Positions 1-9,225 of a stretch of DNA of 64,000 nt are shown piece by piece. The position numbers were made by a program, and so were the translations under genes. The stretch covers positions 741,556 through 805,555 of the forward strand of contig NZ_BIMF01000001.1 in the NCBI RefSeq assembly GCF_004000945.1. The letters are read 5' to 3'. The notes beneath the pieces are model-generated. The model searched no databases, was not told the origin of the DNA, and saw only the letters and a program-made list of their open reading frames with translations. Source of the DNA: Paenibacillus lautus NBRC 15380 (lineage in GTDB: Bacteria > Bacillota > Bacilli > Paenibacillales > Paenibacillaceae). Position 1 is the first letter of the stretch. The number at the start of each line of letters is the position of its first letter.

Positions 1-661
1 TTGCTTCATAAATGTAATTTGTATGTGTTAAACTTAGCGACAATGGATATGGACCACCTCTATTTATCCATTGGAAACTGGAGAAATAAGTTGAATAATA
101 TGTCGAAGTAGCACGAATTTGAATTTCAATTGGTGCATTAATATTATTTGCGTTAGCTTGTAACTTCAAAATATCACCTGTAGTATCTGCTAAAAGACTT
201 TCTCCTTCCTCGTCTCCAATAAGAGTTGCAGAGAATACTCCAATAGACCTCCCATCCTTATTGTAAATATTTCCGGCAATGCCGGTTGCGCTTTTTTCTA
301 TATTCACGCCTTCTAGGTTCAATGCAGGTTCGTTATCCTTATTAAGTTCCAAATACTCTCCATTCGTAAATTCAAACGGAATTTCAATACTAGTGTCATC
401 AGCAGAAGGTATAAAACTAATAGATTGCTCAACTTCATTTTGTTTCATTGTTTTATTAAGTTTAATCGATTTTGCAGATTCATTTTTAACTTTTGGTTCT
501 CCAACACCGAATGTCTTACCTTCTTCAGTAGTTAATTGAGTTAGAGGCGCACTTACACCGTCAGTCAGAGAAGTGTTCATTCCTTCAGCAGATATTACAT
601 GCCCGAAATTTAACAGTAATGCTACACCGAGTACTAACGACAGTGATTTAGAACTTTTCAT
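1..661 (-). CDS. Secreted protein of unknown function, 3' end cut by window edge
   Basis: Reading leftward from the ATG at 661-659, an open frame of 220 codons runs off the window, so only the N-terminal part is present. AAAAGGAG lies about 10 bases upstream of the ATG. Residues 1-27 form a signal peptide (KSSK, then a hydrophobic stretch LSLVLGVALLLNFG, then VISAEG), so the product should be exported. The mature part is acidic and rich in Asn, Glu and Thr, and shows SFQWINRGGPYPLSL near the visible end, which looks like a beta-rich surface protein. I do not recognise the family. Codon use is clearly AT-rich compared with the genes from 1.6 kb on, which suggests recent acquisition. The coding status is firm (long frame, RBS, signal peptide); the function is unknown. 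Confidence 0.75.
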   Translation of the reverse strand, partial: MKSSKSLSLVLGVALLLNFGHVISAEGMNTSLTDGVSAPLTQLTTEEGKTFGVGEPKVKNESAKSIKLNKTMKQNEVEQSISFIPSADDTSIEIPFEFTNGEYLELNKDNEPALNLEGVNIEKSATGIAGNIYNKDGRSIGVFSATLIGDEEGESLLADTTGDILKLQANANNINAPIEIQIRATSTYYSTYFSSFQWINRGGPYPLSLSLTHTNYIYEA

Positions 662-1420
662 ACAATAAACAACTCCTTTTTTATTTATAGTAATATTTTA
701 TATATAGTATGAAGATTATTATATATTTCTTTTTTTGTCAAATATTAGGTTGATTATATGGATGTAAAGTTTACGTTTCGAATTTTTGTTTTCTTTCATA
801 ATCCATATCAGCTTATAGTCTAGTAATTTCATTTTATGCAACAAAAAACTTTCACTTAATGATTATTGATAATATCAACAGATTCATCTTCAAGTAGCTG
901 CTTAGAACCTTCAATGTAGTCCATGTTAGTATGATTCGATCAAGTAGTGGTGAACAAATAATAGATTCTCTTCCGGATCCAGACGTAACTAGGAAGGCAG
1001 CCGACAGTCGGTACCAGTGAATCACATCGGATTTTGAATCACCGTCGATGTTTGAGCGTTAGGGAACTGTTTGCAAATGGTGGACTATTGATCGTGGCTA
1101 GTAGCTGGCCGTAGCTATGCACGTCCTGATTCGGGCGATATCATTCGGCAAGCGGTCGGTGTATGCAAGTGAGTTATCGGTAGATGATAGTGAGCAATCT
1201 GAAGAGTGAATAATCCCAAGTGAAGTGACAATTATAATTAAAATAGAACGTTGACAAATGGTATACAGAGATGCACTTTTTTCCATATTTAAAAAACGTA
1301 GATTCATATATCGGGAGGCACACCAAGTTATTTTGAATAACTGCCGGGTCTTTATTTTGTTGAACAAAAAACCTTCTCCAGATCTTTTTGCCTAGCGTAA
1401 ATTTTTTTGTTCATCACTCG
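662..1420. other. AT-rich degenerate intergenic region
   Basis: No convincing gene is seen between the secreted-protein gene and the chemotaxis gene. Short coding-like fragments occur, for example a minus-strand stretch at about 855-920 reading MDYIEGSKQLLEDESVDI and closed by stops on both sides. They look like remnants of lost genes. An 89-codon minus frame at 1098-1367 has no RBS and an unnatural composition, and I do not regard it as a gene. Confidence 0.4.
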
Positions 1421-1421
1421 A

Positions 1422-1556
1422 CGCAGCGGAGAGGACGTATCCATTCCGGAAAAACGATAGTGGTCGCCTTTGCCCCCGATTTTCTACCGCACAGAATTGT
1501 AATTCCAAGAAAATTGGGGGCAACAGCGCTTGGAGGAACGATACGTACTCGCAGCG
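1422..1556 (-). repeat. Dispersed palindromic repeat family 1, copy A
   Basis: Read on the minus strand, this copy shows the family frame GCGCTGTTGCCCCC ... GGGGGCAAAGGCGACC around an inverted repeat (GTTGCCCCCAATTTTC pairing with GAAAATCGGGGGCAA). Outer imperfect arms (CGCAGCGG/GACGTATC and GATACGTA/CGCAGCG) extend the symmetry to about 135 bp. The same frame recurs near 18.6, 22.3 and 40.1 kb. Small open frames across it are by-products of the palindrome. Confidence 0.7.
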
Positions 1557-1625
1557 TCTCGCTTCAACCGAACATGCGGAGTGCTGCATAGCCCACATCA
1601 TTTTCACGCAGCAATCGAAAACTAT

Positions 1626-3662
1626 TTACGTCCTGAACATCACGAGAGATTTACGCAAGCCCTCGGACAACTCCTCCAAACGTGAAGACAAGCCGACCAG
1701 CTTCTCACTCACCTTGAACTGCTCGGATGACATCGAAGCGACCTCCTCCGTGGCGGCGCTGGTCTCTTGCACAATCGAGCTCGCCTCCGAGATCGAGTCG
1801 GTCAGAGTAAGCTGGGAACCGATCAGTACCTCTACCGAACGGGTTGATTCGCGGATCTCGGTTAAAAGAGCATCCATCTCGTGGCGAACATGATCAAACA
1901 CGCCCTGAGCTTCCTGAACCGAATGCAGTTGCTCGTCAAAGAGCGGTGATGCCGACGTCAATGCATCAACAGAGCCTTGCACTTCAGCCCGGATATCCTT
2001 GATCATCGCGCCTACGGTATGGATCGATTCCTTGGAACGATCCGCCAAGCTCCGCACTTCATTGGCTACGACCATGAAGCCGCTGCCTGCTGCCCCCGCA
2101 CGGGCCGCTTCAATCGTCGCGTTAATGGACAGCACGTTGGTTTGATGCGTGATCTCCGACATCAGCTCCAATATTTTGTGAATCGACGCGGTATTATCCT
2201 TCAGCTTCTCCGCATTCTGGACGATGGCCCGGTTCACCTGATTAATCCGCGTGGATTTTTCCACCAGATTGTCCATATGCCGGGCGCCCTCTCCCGTCAC
2301 CCGAAGCACCCGATCAGCCGCTGCCTCCATCACTTGATTCGAATCCGAAACTTTGCTCATCTGGACGCCAATGTTCTCAGCCAGCTGATTCTCCCGTTCG
2401 GCTTCCATCGCCAGGCTTCCGCTTCCTTGTGCAATCTGCTCCATGGCCGATGCAATTTCTCCTGCCGTCAGCGAGGTTCCCTTCGATGCTTCCGCCAACT
2501 CCTCCGCTGTAGCCAGCACTTCCTTCGCGGAAGCATTCGTCTGATCGACCAAAGCCGAAATTTGCCCCATCATCCGGTTGAAGCTGTGGCCGAGACGGCC
2601 AATTTCATCCACGCGCCGGAATTCGGTCCGAACCCTCAGATTCCCCTGCTCTCCCTCTTCCATCAGGCTGCACATCTGGTTCAGCGGGCGGCCGATGGAA
2701 CGCATCATATAATAGCCTATCAGTACCGCAATAAGGATCGCGGCCACAATGACCACAAGCGTCACGGCCAGCAGTTTGTCCGTGGCTTGCACGAAATCGC
2801 TAACGGGAGCAAAGCCGACCATATGCCAAGGAGCCGTCTTCAGCGGCGTATACACCACCATCTGCTCGTCGGCGGTGTAATAAATCCCTCCTTCTTCGGC
2901 CTCCTGAGGAACCGTAATGGTGGACGGCTGCATCAGCTGGTCCGTGTCCATGTCGTGCACGATCCGGTTATCATTGGCCACGATTCGCATCTGCCCGTTA
3001 TTCCCTATTTTTAAATTCGCCAGCACCTCTCCGACCGCCTCGTCCTTGATATCGATCAGCAGGATGTACTGCGCGTCCGGATTCTTCAGGTTTTTCAGAA
3101 ATCTCCCCATCGTCATGGTGGCGGTGTTCTCGTTCTCCATAAAGCCTTGAACCTCTGTCGGGAACCATACCGGTTCACCATCGGCCTCTATAATGCGGTC
3201 AATCTTCGCCTTCACGCCATCCGCGGATGACATTCCCGATAAGCCCGTGGAGTTATAGGAGCTTTGAGCTTGAAGATTGGGCGCAACCAGGCGCATGCCC
3301 TGCAGACGTTTATCCGAAGATGCCATCCCATTCAGCTTCTCACGGATTCGGTTCTCGGCCTGCGTTTTGTCCCGAATGCCGATATCCGCAGAACTCACCG
3401 TAATGAGGTCCTCGCGAAGCACCGTGTCCAAGGCCCACTGACGGGAAGCGGCTTCATATTGGGCCAGCAGAAAATCCAGCTTGTCCGCCGCCTGCATCAT
3501 CTGCCCCGAAGTCGCTTCTGACACCTGATCCATCACCGTGTCCTTGGAAATGAAATACGATAATAAGCCCAACGCCGAGGATAACAGCACGATCGTGGTA
3601 AAAAAGATAACAAACAGCTTCATCCCAACTGCTTTGAATTGAAAACGTCTCATCATGTTCAT
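1626..3662 (-). CDS. Methyl-accepting chemotaxis protein
   Basis: A transmembrane chemoreceptor of 678 residues that passes an extracellular signal to CheA/CheW. It has a transmembrane helix at about 14-38, a Cache-type extracellular sensor region at about 40-295 (with PWHMVGFAPVSDF near its end), a second membrane helix at about 296-320, a HAMP linker, and a long coiled-coil signalling domain. The signalling domain contains the conserved hairpin tip region (INATIEAARAGAAGSGFMVV, about residues 515-540). The start at 3662 (MNMMRRF) is chosen because AGGGGGAC lies 9 bases upstream; an in-frame ATG 12 codons earlier has no RBS. The gene stands alone behind the malG terminator. The ligand cannot be read from the sequence; proximity to a maltodextrin importer is only suggestive. 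Confidence 0.93.
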   Translation of the reverse strand: MNMMRRFQFKAVGMKLFVIFFTTIVLLSSALGLLSYFISKDTVMDQVSEATSGQMMQAADKLDFLLAQYEAASRQWALDTVLREDLITVSSADIGIRDKTQAENRIREKLNGMASSDKRLQGMRLVAPNLQAQSSYNSTGLSGMSSADGVKAKIDRIIEADGEPVWFPTEVQGFMENENTATMTMGRFLKNLKNPDAQYILLIDIKDEAVGEVLANLKIGNNGQMRIVANDNRIVHDMDTDQLMQPSTITVPQEAEEGGIYYTADEQMVVYTPLKTAPWHMVGFAPVSDFVQATDKLLAVTLVVIVAAILIAVLIGYYMMRSIGRPLNQMCSLMEEGEQGNLRVRTEFRRVDEIGRLGHSFNRMMGQISALVDQTNASAKEVLATAEELAEASKGTSLTAGEIASAMEQIAQGSGSLAMEAERENQLAENIGVQMSKVSDSNQVMEAAADRVLRVTGEGARHMDNLVEKSTRINQVNRAIVQNAEKLKDNTASIHKILELMSEITHQTNVLSINATIEAARAGAAGSGFMVVANEVRSLADRSKESIHTVGAMIKDIRAEVQGSVDALTSASPLFDEQLHSVQEAQGVFDHVRHEMDALLTEIRESTRSVEVLIGSQLTLTDSISEASSIVQETSAATEEVASMSSEQFKVSEKLVGLSSRLEELSEGLRKSLVMFRT

Positions 3663-3695
3663 ATGTATATGTCCCCCTGCATCGATGTTTAAATG

Positions 3696-3732
3696 CAAAA
3701 AGACACAGCTAGCGGTTACCGGCTGTGTCTCT
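3696..3732 (-). terminator. Rho-independent terminator of the malEFG operon
   Basis: On the minus strand GACACAGCC and GCTGTGTC form a stem around a short loop, followed by TTTTTG. It lies about 60 bases beyond the malG stop and before the chemoreceptor start. Confidence 0.8.
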
Positions 3733-3790
3733 TCGATGTTCTCTCTATCTATCTGTCTTATGATGATCCATACAATTAGCTATTCGTACC

Positions 3791-4633
3791 TTACCCTTTG
3801 CTTGCACCAGCCGTCATGCCATCGACCAGCAAACGCTGCAGGAACACAAACAGCAGGGTGATCGGCAGTGCAATCAGTACCGATGCGGCTGCGAACAGCG
3901 TAAAGTTACTGTCCTGAGTCGAGTTGACGAGATCCCACAAACCGACGGCGAGCGTCCAGTTTTCTTTTGTCCGGAGCACGAGTCTGGCAAAGATAAAGTC
4001 TACCCACGGACCAACGAACAGGGTCAAGCCCATATACGTGATCATCGGCTTCGACAACGGCAGAATGATTTTGCGGAAAATCTGGAAGTTGGTGGCTCCG
4101 TCAATCTTTGCCGCTTCATCCAGGCTTCGCGGTATCGTATCCAGGAAGCCCTTCATGATCAGGGTTCCACCTAGCGGCGCTCCTGCCGCATACACGATAA
4201 TCATCGCCGCATGCGTGTTCAGCAGATCCAGGGAGTTCAGCAAGATATACAGGGCGATCATACTCATGAAGCCCGGGAACATCCCCAGCACGAGAATGAC
4301 CGATAGCGCATTCTGCCGGCCTTTAAACCGGAACCGGGATACCGCATAGCTTGTAAGCAGGACAAGAATGGTCCCGATAATCATGGAGAATATCGCAATT
4401 TTCAACGTATTCATGTACCACGTGCCAAACAGAAAGCTTTGGGACGTAAACAATTCTTTATAATGACTGAGCGTAAAAGATTCTGGAATCAAGGATTTGC
4501 TGTACAACGACTTTCCGGGACGGAAAGAGGCCAGAACAATCCAGAGCGCCGGGTAAATACAACCGATCGCGATGATGACAAGCGTAATGTAACTTGCCGT
4601 CAGGCGAATCGCATTTCTCATTTTAATTCCCAT
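3791..4633 (-). CDS. malG: Maltodextrin ABC transporter permease, MalG type
   Basis: One of two membrane subunits of a carbohydrate ABC importer (280 residues, six predicted membrane helices). The EAA loop that contacts the ATPase is visible at about 165-195 (SLDEAAKIDGATNFQIFRKI), and the C-terminus ends LLVDGMTAGASKG as in MalG-type subunits. The start abuts the end of malF (1-bp overlap), so the two are translationally coupled. No ATPase gene is present in this operon, so it probably uses a shared MsmX-type ATPase encoded elsewhere, as is known for many Bacillales sugar importers. The maltodextrin assignment rests on the large MalF-like partner and the MalE-like binding protein. Confidence 0.85.
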   Translation of the reverse strand: MGIKMRNAIRLTASYITLVIIAIGCIYPALWIVLASFRPGKSLYSKSLIPESFTLSHYKELFTSQSFLFGTWYMNTLKIAIFSMIIGTILVLLTSYAVSRFRFKGRQNALSVILVLGMFPGFMSMIALYILLNSLDLLNTHAAMIIVYAAGAPLGGTLIMKGFLDTIPRSLDEAAKIDGATNFQIFRKIILPLSKPMITYMGLTLFVGPWVDFIFARLVLRTKENWTLAVGLWDLVNSTQDSNFTLFAAASVLIALPITLLFVFLQRLLVDGMTAGASKG

Positions 4634-5946
4634 TATTGGATCATATCCTCCTCTTTAAAGGATCTGGTTCTGCGATAATTGTAAATCGAGAAGGTCGCAA
4701 TAATCATGAAGATGATGATACCGATGGCCGATGCCATGCTGTAGCGCTGCTGATCCAGGGTCAGTTTATAGAGCCAGGTTACCAGCAGGTCCGTCGCCCC
4801 CGCATATTGATAGTCACCCACAACCGGGTTACCGTTCGTCAGGAGGAAAATCAAGTTAAAGTTATTAATGTTACCGGCAAATTGCGTAATCAGTACCGGT
4901 GCCGTCGAGAACAAAATCATCGGCAGGGTGATAATTTTGAATTTCTGGTATCCGGTCGCACCATCCACATCGGCCGCTTCATAAAGATCCTTCGGAATCG
5001 TAGTCAGGACACTCATGACAAGAAGCATGGATACCGGAATACCTACCCACATATTGACGATAATAACGGTCACTTTGGCCCAGACCGGATCGGTCAGCCA
5101 TGGCAGTCCTTCCAAACCGAAATATCTTAAATACTGGTTGATCGGTCCGAATTGTCCGTTAAACATATTACGCATCACGAGCAAAGAAATCAGCTGCGGA
5201 ATCGCATATGGAATGATCAGAATGACACGCCATACGCCTTTGAAACGAATTCCTTTTTGTTGAATAAGCAATGCAACGAGCACACCGCCAAAATACGTCG
5301 TTATTGTTGCCAGCACCGCCCAGATGATCGTCCAGGTCAGGACGCCGAAGAAGGTGTGGCTCCACGATTTCAATGCAACGAGATTGGTAAAGGTTTTGAA
5401 ACCGACCCAGTCAACCAGGTTCGCCGGCGGCAGATTGTTTGGAGCAGAATAGTTCGTAAACGCCAGCATGACCATGAAGATAATCGGCATGACCGTAAAA
5501 AACAAAATACCGATGGCCGGCAGTGTCAGGAAAGATTGCGCGAATTTCCATTCAAAAATATAATAAAGGGTCTGTCTGAAATTGTTGGGTTGTACACCCT
5601 GTTCCCTCTGTTTTCCAGCGTTATATGCGTTTTTGATATTGGCATAGTATCCAATAAGAAAAATCGCAAACATAATCATGGTGATAAGTCCTTCAATCAG
5701 GAGATTGATGGAATGGTCACCTGCTACCATTTGGGTTAAACCGTTGACTTTCTCTAAATGGCTTCCCTGTTCCCCCAAAGTTGTCATTCCCCAGATGGCA
5801 TCACCCAGGTTGTTGATGAAGTAATACAGACTGAATATACCTACGATAAGTAAAAGAATGCCTTTGATCCATTGCCGGTTGTAAAGCTGACCCAGACCCA
5901 TACAGATGGCTGATAATACGGCTGCTGTCGTACGATGTTGACGCAT
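4633..5946 (-). CDS. malF: Maltodextrin ABC transporter permease, MalF type
   Basis: The larger permease subunit (437 residues from MRQHRTT). Typical of MalF/MdxF proteins, it has extra N-terminal membrane helices (about 8-50 and about 100-125) before the core transporter domain. The EAA loop lies at about 318-345 (DLYEAADVDGATGYQKFKII). The start is set at 5946, preceded by GGAGAGGAG/GGAGAG; an ATG 13 codons upstream lacks an RBS and would place the intercistronic hairpin in coding sequence. The gene lies between malE and malG and should form the translocation pore with MalG. Confidence 0.85.
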   Translation of the reverse strand: MRQHRTTAAVLSAICMGLGQLYNRQWIKGILLLIVGIFSLYYFINNLGDAIWGMTTLGEQGSHLEKVNGLTQMVAGDHSINLLIEGLITMIMFAIFLIGYYANIKNAYNAGKQREQGVQPNNFRQTLYYIFEWKFAQSFLTLPAIGILFFTVMPIIFMVMLAFTNYSAPNNLPPANLVDWVGFKTFTNLVALKSWSHTFFGVLTWTIIWAVLATITTYFGGVLVALLIQQKGIRFKGVWRVILIIPYAIPQLISLLVMRNMFNGQFGPINQYLRYFGLEGLPWLTDPVWAKVTVIIVNMWVGIPVSMLLVMSVLTTIPKDLYEAADVDGATGYQKFKIITLPMILFSTAPVLITQFAGNINNFNLIFLLTNGNPVVGDYQYAGATDLLVTWLYKLTLDQQRYSMASAIGIIIFMIIATFSIYNYRRTRSFKEEDMIQ

Positions 5947-5981
5947 GCTCTCTCCATTCTCCTCTCCATATAATCGAGGAA

Positions 5982-6007
5982 TCACCCGCCGGTTGTTCGG
6001 CGGGTGA
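5982..6007 (-). other. Intercistronic stem-loop between malE and malF
   Basis: A GC-rich perfect stem (TCACCCGCCG and CGGCGGGTGA around a six-base loop) without a T run, between the malE stop and the malF start. Such hairpins after a binding-protein gene commonly stabilise the upstream mRNA or partly terminate, giving excess binding protein over permease. That role is inferred here. Confidence 0.6.
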
Positions 6008-6043
6008 ACTTCTTCATCTTTCTCGTATTATATAAGAACGTAA

Positions 6044-7354
6044 TTACTCGCTAGCTCCACCACTGTTGAGATCTTTCACTTGATTTACAGCTTTATCAAG
6101 CGTTTCTTTCACGTCTTTGTTGTTATCCCAGATCTCAGCCAGTGCAGCACCTACAGGAGACCATACGTTAGCCATTTCAGGAACGGATGGCATCGGTTGG
6201 GAAGATTTGAATTGCTCTGTGAATGCGGATACATACTCGTCATTCTTGATTTGGTCATCTTCTTGAGCTTCATTGTTTGTCGGAACCGATCCAACCAGTG
6301 CGCTCAGTTTCAATTGAGCTTCCTTGCTTGTTGCAAAGTCCGCGAACAAGCGAGCGGCTTGCGGGTATTTCGTGAACGAGCTTACGTACCAAGCTTTGAT
6401 ACCGGAGAACGATACAGCAGGCTGGCCGCCGATGGTTGGGATTGGAGCAACGCCAAGCTTGTCGCCAAGCGCTTCTTTGTATCCGCCAAGCTCCCAAGGT
6501 CCGTTAATGTCCATAGCCAGATCACCGGATGTGAACAGTCCGCGTTTAATATCAGGCGTAATGTCGCCGGATTTAACCGGAAGGATTTCTTTCAGGCTTG
6601 CGTAAACTTCCATACTCTTGACTGCGCCTTCATTGTTGAGGCCGATATCGTTGACATCTGCGCCGCCGTTACCGAAGATGTAGCCGCCATTGGAAGCAAG
6701 GAATGGATATGCGAAGTACAGGTTACCTGTTTCGAACATAAATCCATATTTGTTCTTGGATTTGTCAGTGAAGGTTTTGCTGAATTCAATAACTTCTTCC
6801 ATCGTTGTTGGAACTTCTTTTACCAAGTCTTTGTTGTAGTACATCAGGTATGTTTCAGCAGCGCGCGGGTATCCGTACAGAACGCCGTCATAGCTTACGC
6901 CTTGGATAGCGGCTTCCGTGTTGCTGCTCTTCGTTTTTTCTTCAAAGTAATCATTTGGCAGAACCAGGTTTGTAGCTACGGCTTTACCCAGATTATCGTG
7001 AGGGAACAGTACAACGTCAGCACCCAATCCGGATGGTCCGTCTTGTTGAAGCTTGGTCACTTGGTCGGTTGGAGACAATTCTTCGATGGTTACTTCAACG
7101 CCGTATTTCTCGGTAAATTCTTTTGCAACCGCATCCGTGTAGGCTCTTTCGTCTCTACTTTCCCATACGATCAATTTAGCGCCTTCTTCTGGCTTAAGTT
7201 CCGGTGCTTCTGTATTTTCGGCTGGCGTCTCCTGGGCCGGTGGATTCTCAGCAGGTGCCTCAGCAGCAGGAGCAGGTGAATTTCCTCCGCACGCTGTAAT
7301 GGAGAACGCCAACGTGAAGGTTGCAGCTAGCGTAAGTAGTTTCTTCATCTTCAT
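6044..7354 (-). CDS. malE: Maltose/maltodextrin-binding lipoprotein, MalE type
   Basis: The extracellular sugar-capturing subunit (436 residues). A lipoprotein signal is at residues 1-22 (LLTLAATFTLAFSITACGG, with the Cys as lipid anchor), followed by a Pro/Ala/Glu-rich flexible linker (about 25-55). The type 1 solute-binding fold starts at GAKLIVWESRDERAYTD. Segments such as ADVVLFPHDNLGKAVA and DLAMDINGPWELGGY match the maltose-binding branch. The operon runs malE-malF-malG. Starts at 7354 or two codons later are both possible behind GAGGGG. The upstream region carries a good promoter with several LacI/CcpA-type operators, so expression is probably under carbon catabolite control. Confidence 0.87.
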   Translation of the reverse strand: MKMKKLLTLAATFTLAFSITACGGNSPAPAAEAPAENPPAQETPAENTEAPELKPEEGAKLIVWESRDERAYTDAVAKEFTEKYGVEVTIEELSPTDQVTKLQQDGPSGLGADVVLFPHDNLGKAVATNLVLPNDYFEEKTKSSNTEAAIQGVSYDGVLYGYPRAAETYLMYYNKDLVKEVPTTMEEVIEFSKTFTDKSKNKYGFMFETGNLYFAYPFLASNGGYIFGNGGADVNDIGLNNEGAVKSMEVYASLKEILPVKSGDITPDIKRGLFTSGDLAMDINGPWELGGYKEALGDKLGVAPIPTIGGQPAVSFSGIKAWYVSSFTKYPQAARLFADFATSKEAQLKLSALVGSVPTNNEAQEDDQIKNDEYVSAFTEQFKSSQPMPSVPEMANVWSPVGAALAEIWDNNKDVKETLDKAVNQVKDLNSGGASE

Positions 7355-7400
7355 TCCATGATTACCCCTCTCAATAAATGATCAGAAAATGTTGGAAATC

Positions 7401-7417
7401 TGCGCAAACGATTTCAG
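7401..7417. promoter_or_regulatory. LacI-type operator-like site
   Basis: TGCGCAAACGATTTCAG has the central CAAACG of LacI/CcpA family operators and lies in the malE leader between promoter and gene. It is the weakest match of the group. Confidence 0.35.
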
Positions 7418-7479
7418 AAAATTTTCAGCGTCTCTTTTTCTATGTAGCATCTGACGAGATACTTAGGAAAAATCCCGTT

Positions 7480-7498
7480 GAGAAAGCGCTTCATTCAC
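7480..7498. promoter_or_regulatory. Catabolite-responsive element (cre) near the malE transcription start
   Basis: TGAGAAAGCGCTTCATTCA contains the palindromic AAAGCGCTT core of CcpA sites. It lies just downstream of the predicted -10 element (7506-7511), a position where bound CcpA would block initiation. Confidence 0.6.
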
Positions 7499-7505
7499 TG
7501 AAAAC

Positions 7506-7534
7506 ATCATACAACATTTAATATCGAATGTAAA
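7506..7534 (-). promoter_or_regulatory. SigA-type promoter of malEFG
   Basis: On the minus strand TTTACA (7534-7529) and TATGAT (7511-7506) are separated by 17 bases, close to the SigA consensus. LacI/CcpA-type operators sit on both sides. Confidence 0.65.
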
Positions 7535-7547
7535 AACGTTTGCACAG
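7530..7547. promoter_or_regulatory. LacI/CcpA-type operator overlapping the malE -35 element
   Basis: GTAAAAACGTTTGCACAG contains the AACGTTTGC half typical of LacI-family operators and overlaps the -35 hexamer. A near copy of the core (CAAACGTTTGCACA) lies at 7705-7718. Confidence 0.55.
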
Positions 7548-7700
7548 ATCATTTTTACCCGTTTTAAGCATATAATCTCTTGTTACCTTCACTATTCACT
7601 CTATTTCGTAAGTTATCATAAAAATAGTTGTGCATATGCTGTGCAATTCAGTCATTTCACACGTTATTTGAGACAAGAATGCATAATAAATGGTTGCTTG

Positions 7701-7720
7701 TTGAACAAACGTTTGCACAA
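7701..7720. promoter_or_regulatory. Upstream LacI-type operator of malE
   Basis: TTGAACAAACGTTTGCACAA is a near-palindromic LacI-family site about 170 bp upstream of the promoter-proximal one. The shared GTTTGCACA suggests one regulator (a MalR-like LacI protein or CcpA) binding both, perhaps with looping. No such regulator is encoded in the window. Confidence 0.5.
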
Positions 7721-7804
7721 AAATGTGAATTAGAAACGGTTAAGCCCGGCCTACCAGGAGGCGAACTTAAATCTTAGCTTTACTTCCCCTATGCATTTCC
7801 GATA

Positions 7805-7866
7805 ACAGCAAGAAAGGACTACCGCTCATGATCTTTGAATACAGATCGGCAGCAGTCCCTTCATTT
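7805..7866 (-). terminator. Probable terminator of the pur operon
   Basis: About 35-90 bases after the purD stop the minus strand folds GGACTGCTGCCGATC against GATCATGAGCGGTAGTCC, followed by TTTCTTGC. The stem is imperfect and the T run short, but it is the only hairpin beyond purD. Confidence 0.55.
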
Positions 7867-7896
7867 TTTGCATGGATGTTAGCGAATGAAGCTTGC

Positions 7897-9165
7897 TTAT
7901 TGCAGCGCCTTGAGCGCAATATCCGTCCGGTTAAACTTCCCTTCAAATGCAATCGCTTCTGCCCGTTCATAGGCTTTCGCACGTGCTGAAGCAATATCAG
8001 CCCCTAAACCGACAACGCCCAGGACACGTCCCCCATTCGTTCTCCACGTTCCATCGGCATCGCGAGAAGTGCCCGCATGAAATACAATCGTCCCGTCCTG
8101 CTCGTTGTCCAGCCCAGTGATCGCAATTCCTTTCGGATACGATGCAGGATAACCGCCGGAAGCCAGAATGACGCATACAACTGCTTCGTCACTCCACTCC
8201 AGCTCAAGATCAGCCAGATTTCCATTTACGGCTGCAAGGAAAACGTCAAGCAGATCGGTCTTCAGACGCGGCAATACGACCTGCGTTTCCGGATCGCCGA
8301 ATCTGGCGTTGAATTCGATAGTCTTTGGTTTGCCGTCCGGCGTGATCATCAATCCGGCAAACAGAACGCCCCGGAACGGACGCCCTTCGGCTACCATCGC
8401 TTTGGCCGTAGGCTTGATGATCGTCTCAATCGCCTCTTCAATGATGGATGACTGAATATGAGGCAATGGCGAATACGTTCCCATTCCTCCCGTATTCGGT
8501 CCCTGATCTCCATCATAAGCCGGTTTATGATCCTGTGCCGCCGACATCGGCTTCACGGTTTCACCATCCACAAAGGCCAAAATCGACATTTCCTGGCCTT
8601 CCAGGAACTCCTCGATGACCACCCGGCTTCCGGCATCGCCAAACACCTTCGATTGCATAATATCGCTGAGGGCCTGCTCGGCTTCCTCGATCGTCCGTGC
8701 AACGGTAACGCCCTTGCCGGCTGCGAGCCCGTCCGCTTTCACAACGATCGGCGCGCCTTGCTGGCGCAAGTAAGCAAGCGCCTCCTCGTAATCGTCGAAC
8801 TTCGCGTAAGCTGCCGTCGGAATATCGTATTTATGGAGCAAATCCTTCATAAAGGTTTTGCTGCCCTCGATTTCGGCTGCATTTTTACGCGGACCGAATA
8901 CCGGGATGCCTGTAGCGTCAAATGCATCCACAATGCCGTCAGCCAGCGGATCATCCGGACCGACGACGATGAGTCCCACTTGCTTCTCCACGGCGAATGC
9001 CGCCAGCTTATCAAACTCTGATACCGCAATCGGCACGCACTCGGCCAGCTGTCCGATGCCGGCGTTGCCGGGTGCGCAGTAAATCTTATCCGCTTTCGGG
9101 CTCTTCGCCAATGCCCATACGATGGCATGCTCTCTTCCGCCGCCTCCGATAACCAAAATATCCAT
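7897..9165 (-). CDS. purD: Phosphoribosylamine-glycine ligase (GAR synthetase)
   Basis: Joins glycine to 5-phosphoribosylamine using ATP, the second step of purine synthesis. The 422-residue length is normal for the family. It begins with the nucleotide-binding motif GGGGREHAIVWAL (7-19). The ATP-grasp region includes ADGLAAGKGVTVA (about 146-158) and the ligand-binding segment EFNARFGDPETQVVLPRL (about 280-297). A GGGAGG RBS lies 7 bases before the ATG. It is the last gene of the operon, separated from purH by about 220 bp holding a hairpin-rich repeat fragment. Confidence 0.97.
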   Translation of the reverse strand: MDILVIGGGGREHAIVWALAKSPKADKIYCAPGNAGIGQLAECVPIAVSEFDKLAAFAVEKQVGLIVVGPDDPLADGIVDAFDATGIPVFGPRKNAAEIEGSKTFMKDLLHKYDIPTAAYAKFDDYEEALAYLRQQGAPIVVKADGLAAGKGVTVARTIEEAEQALSDIMQSKVFGDAGSRVVIEEFLEGQEMSILAFVDGETVKPMSAAQDHKPAYDGDQGPNTGGMGTYSPLPHIQSSIIEEAIETIIKPTAKAMVAEGRPFRGVLFAGLMITPDGKPKTIEFNARFGDPETQVVLPRLKTDLLDVFLAAVNGNLADLELEWSDEAVVCVILASGGYPASYPKGIAITGLDNEQDGTIVFHAGTSRDADGTWRTNGGRVLGVVGLGADIASARAKAYERAEAIAFEGKFNRTDIALKALQ

Positions 9166-9225
9166 GGTTTTCCCTCCCGCTTCATTTCAAATTCACCGAT
9201 AAAATTTCATAACATGAATGATTTA

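Noticed and set aside
1098..1367. Minus-strand frame of 89 codons in the degenerate region
   Set aside because: No RBS and no domain or coherent signal; the hydrophobic middle (SILIIIVTSLG) alone is not enough.
1388..1607. Two small overlapping frames on both strands
   Set aside because: They span the palindromic repeat copy A and have no RBS.
1977..3014. Plus-strand frame of 345 codons opposite the chemoreceptor
   Set aside because: Antisense shadow of a well-supported gene.
6080..7279. Plus-strand frame of 399 codons opposite malE
   Set aside because: Antisense shadow; Phe/Cys/Arg-rich and without an RBS.
8458..9021. Plus-strand frame of 187 codons opposite purD
   Set aside because: Antisense shadow of purD.
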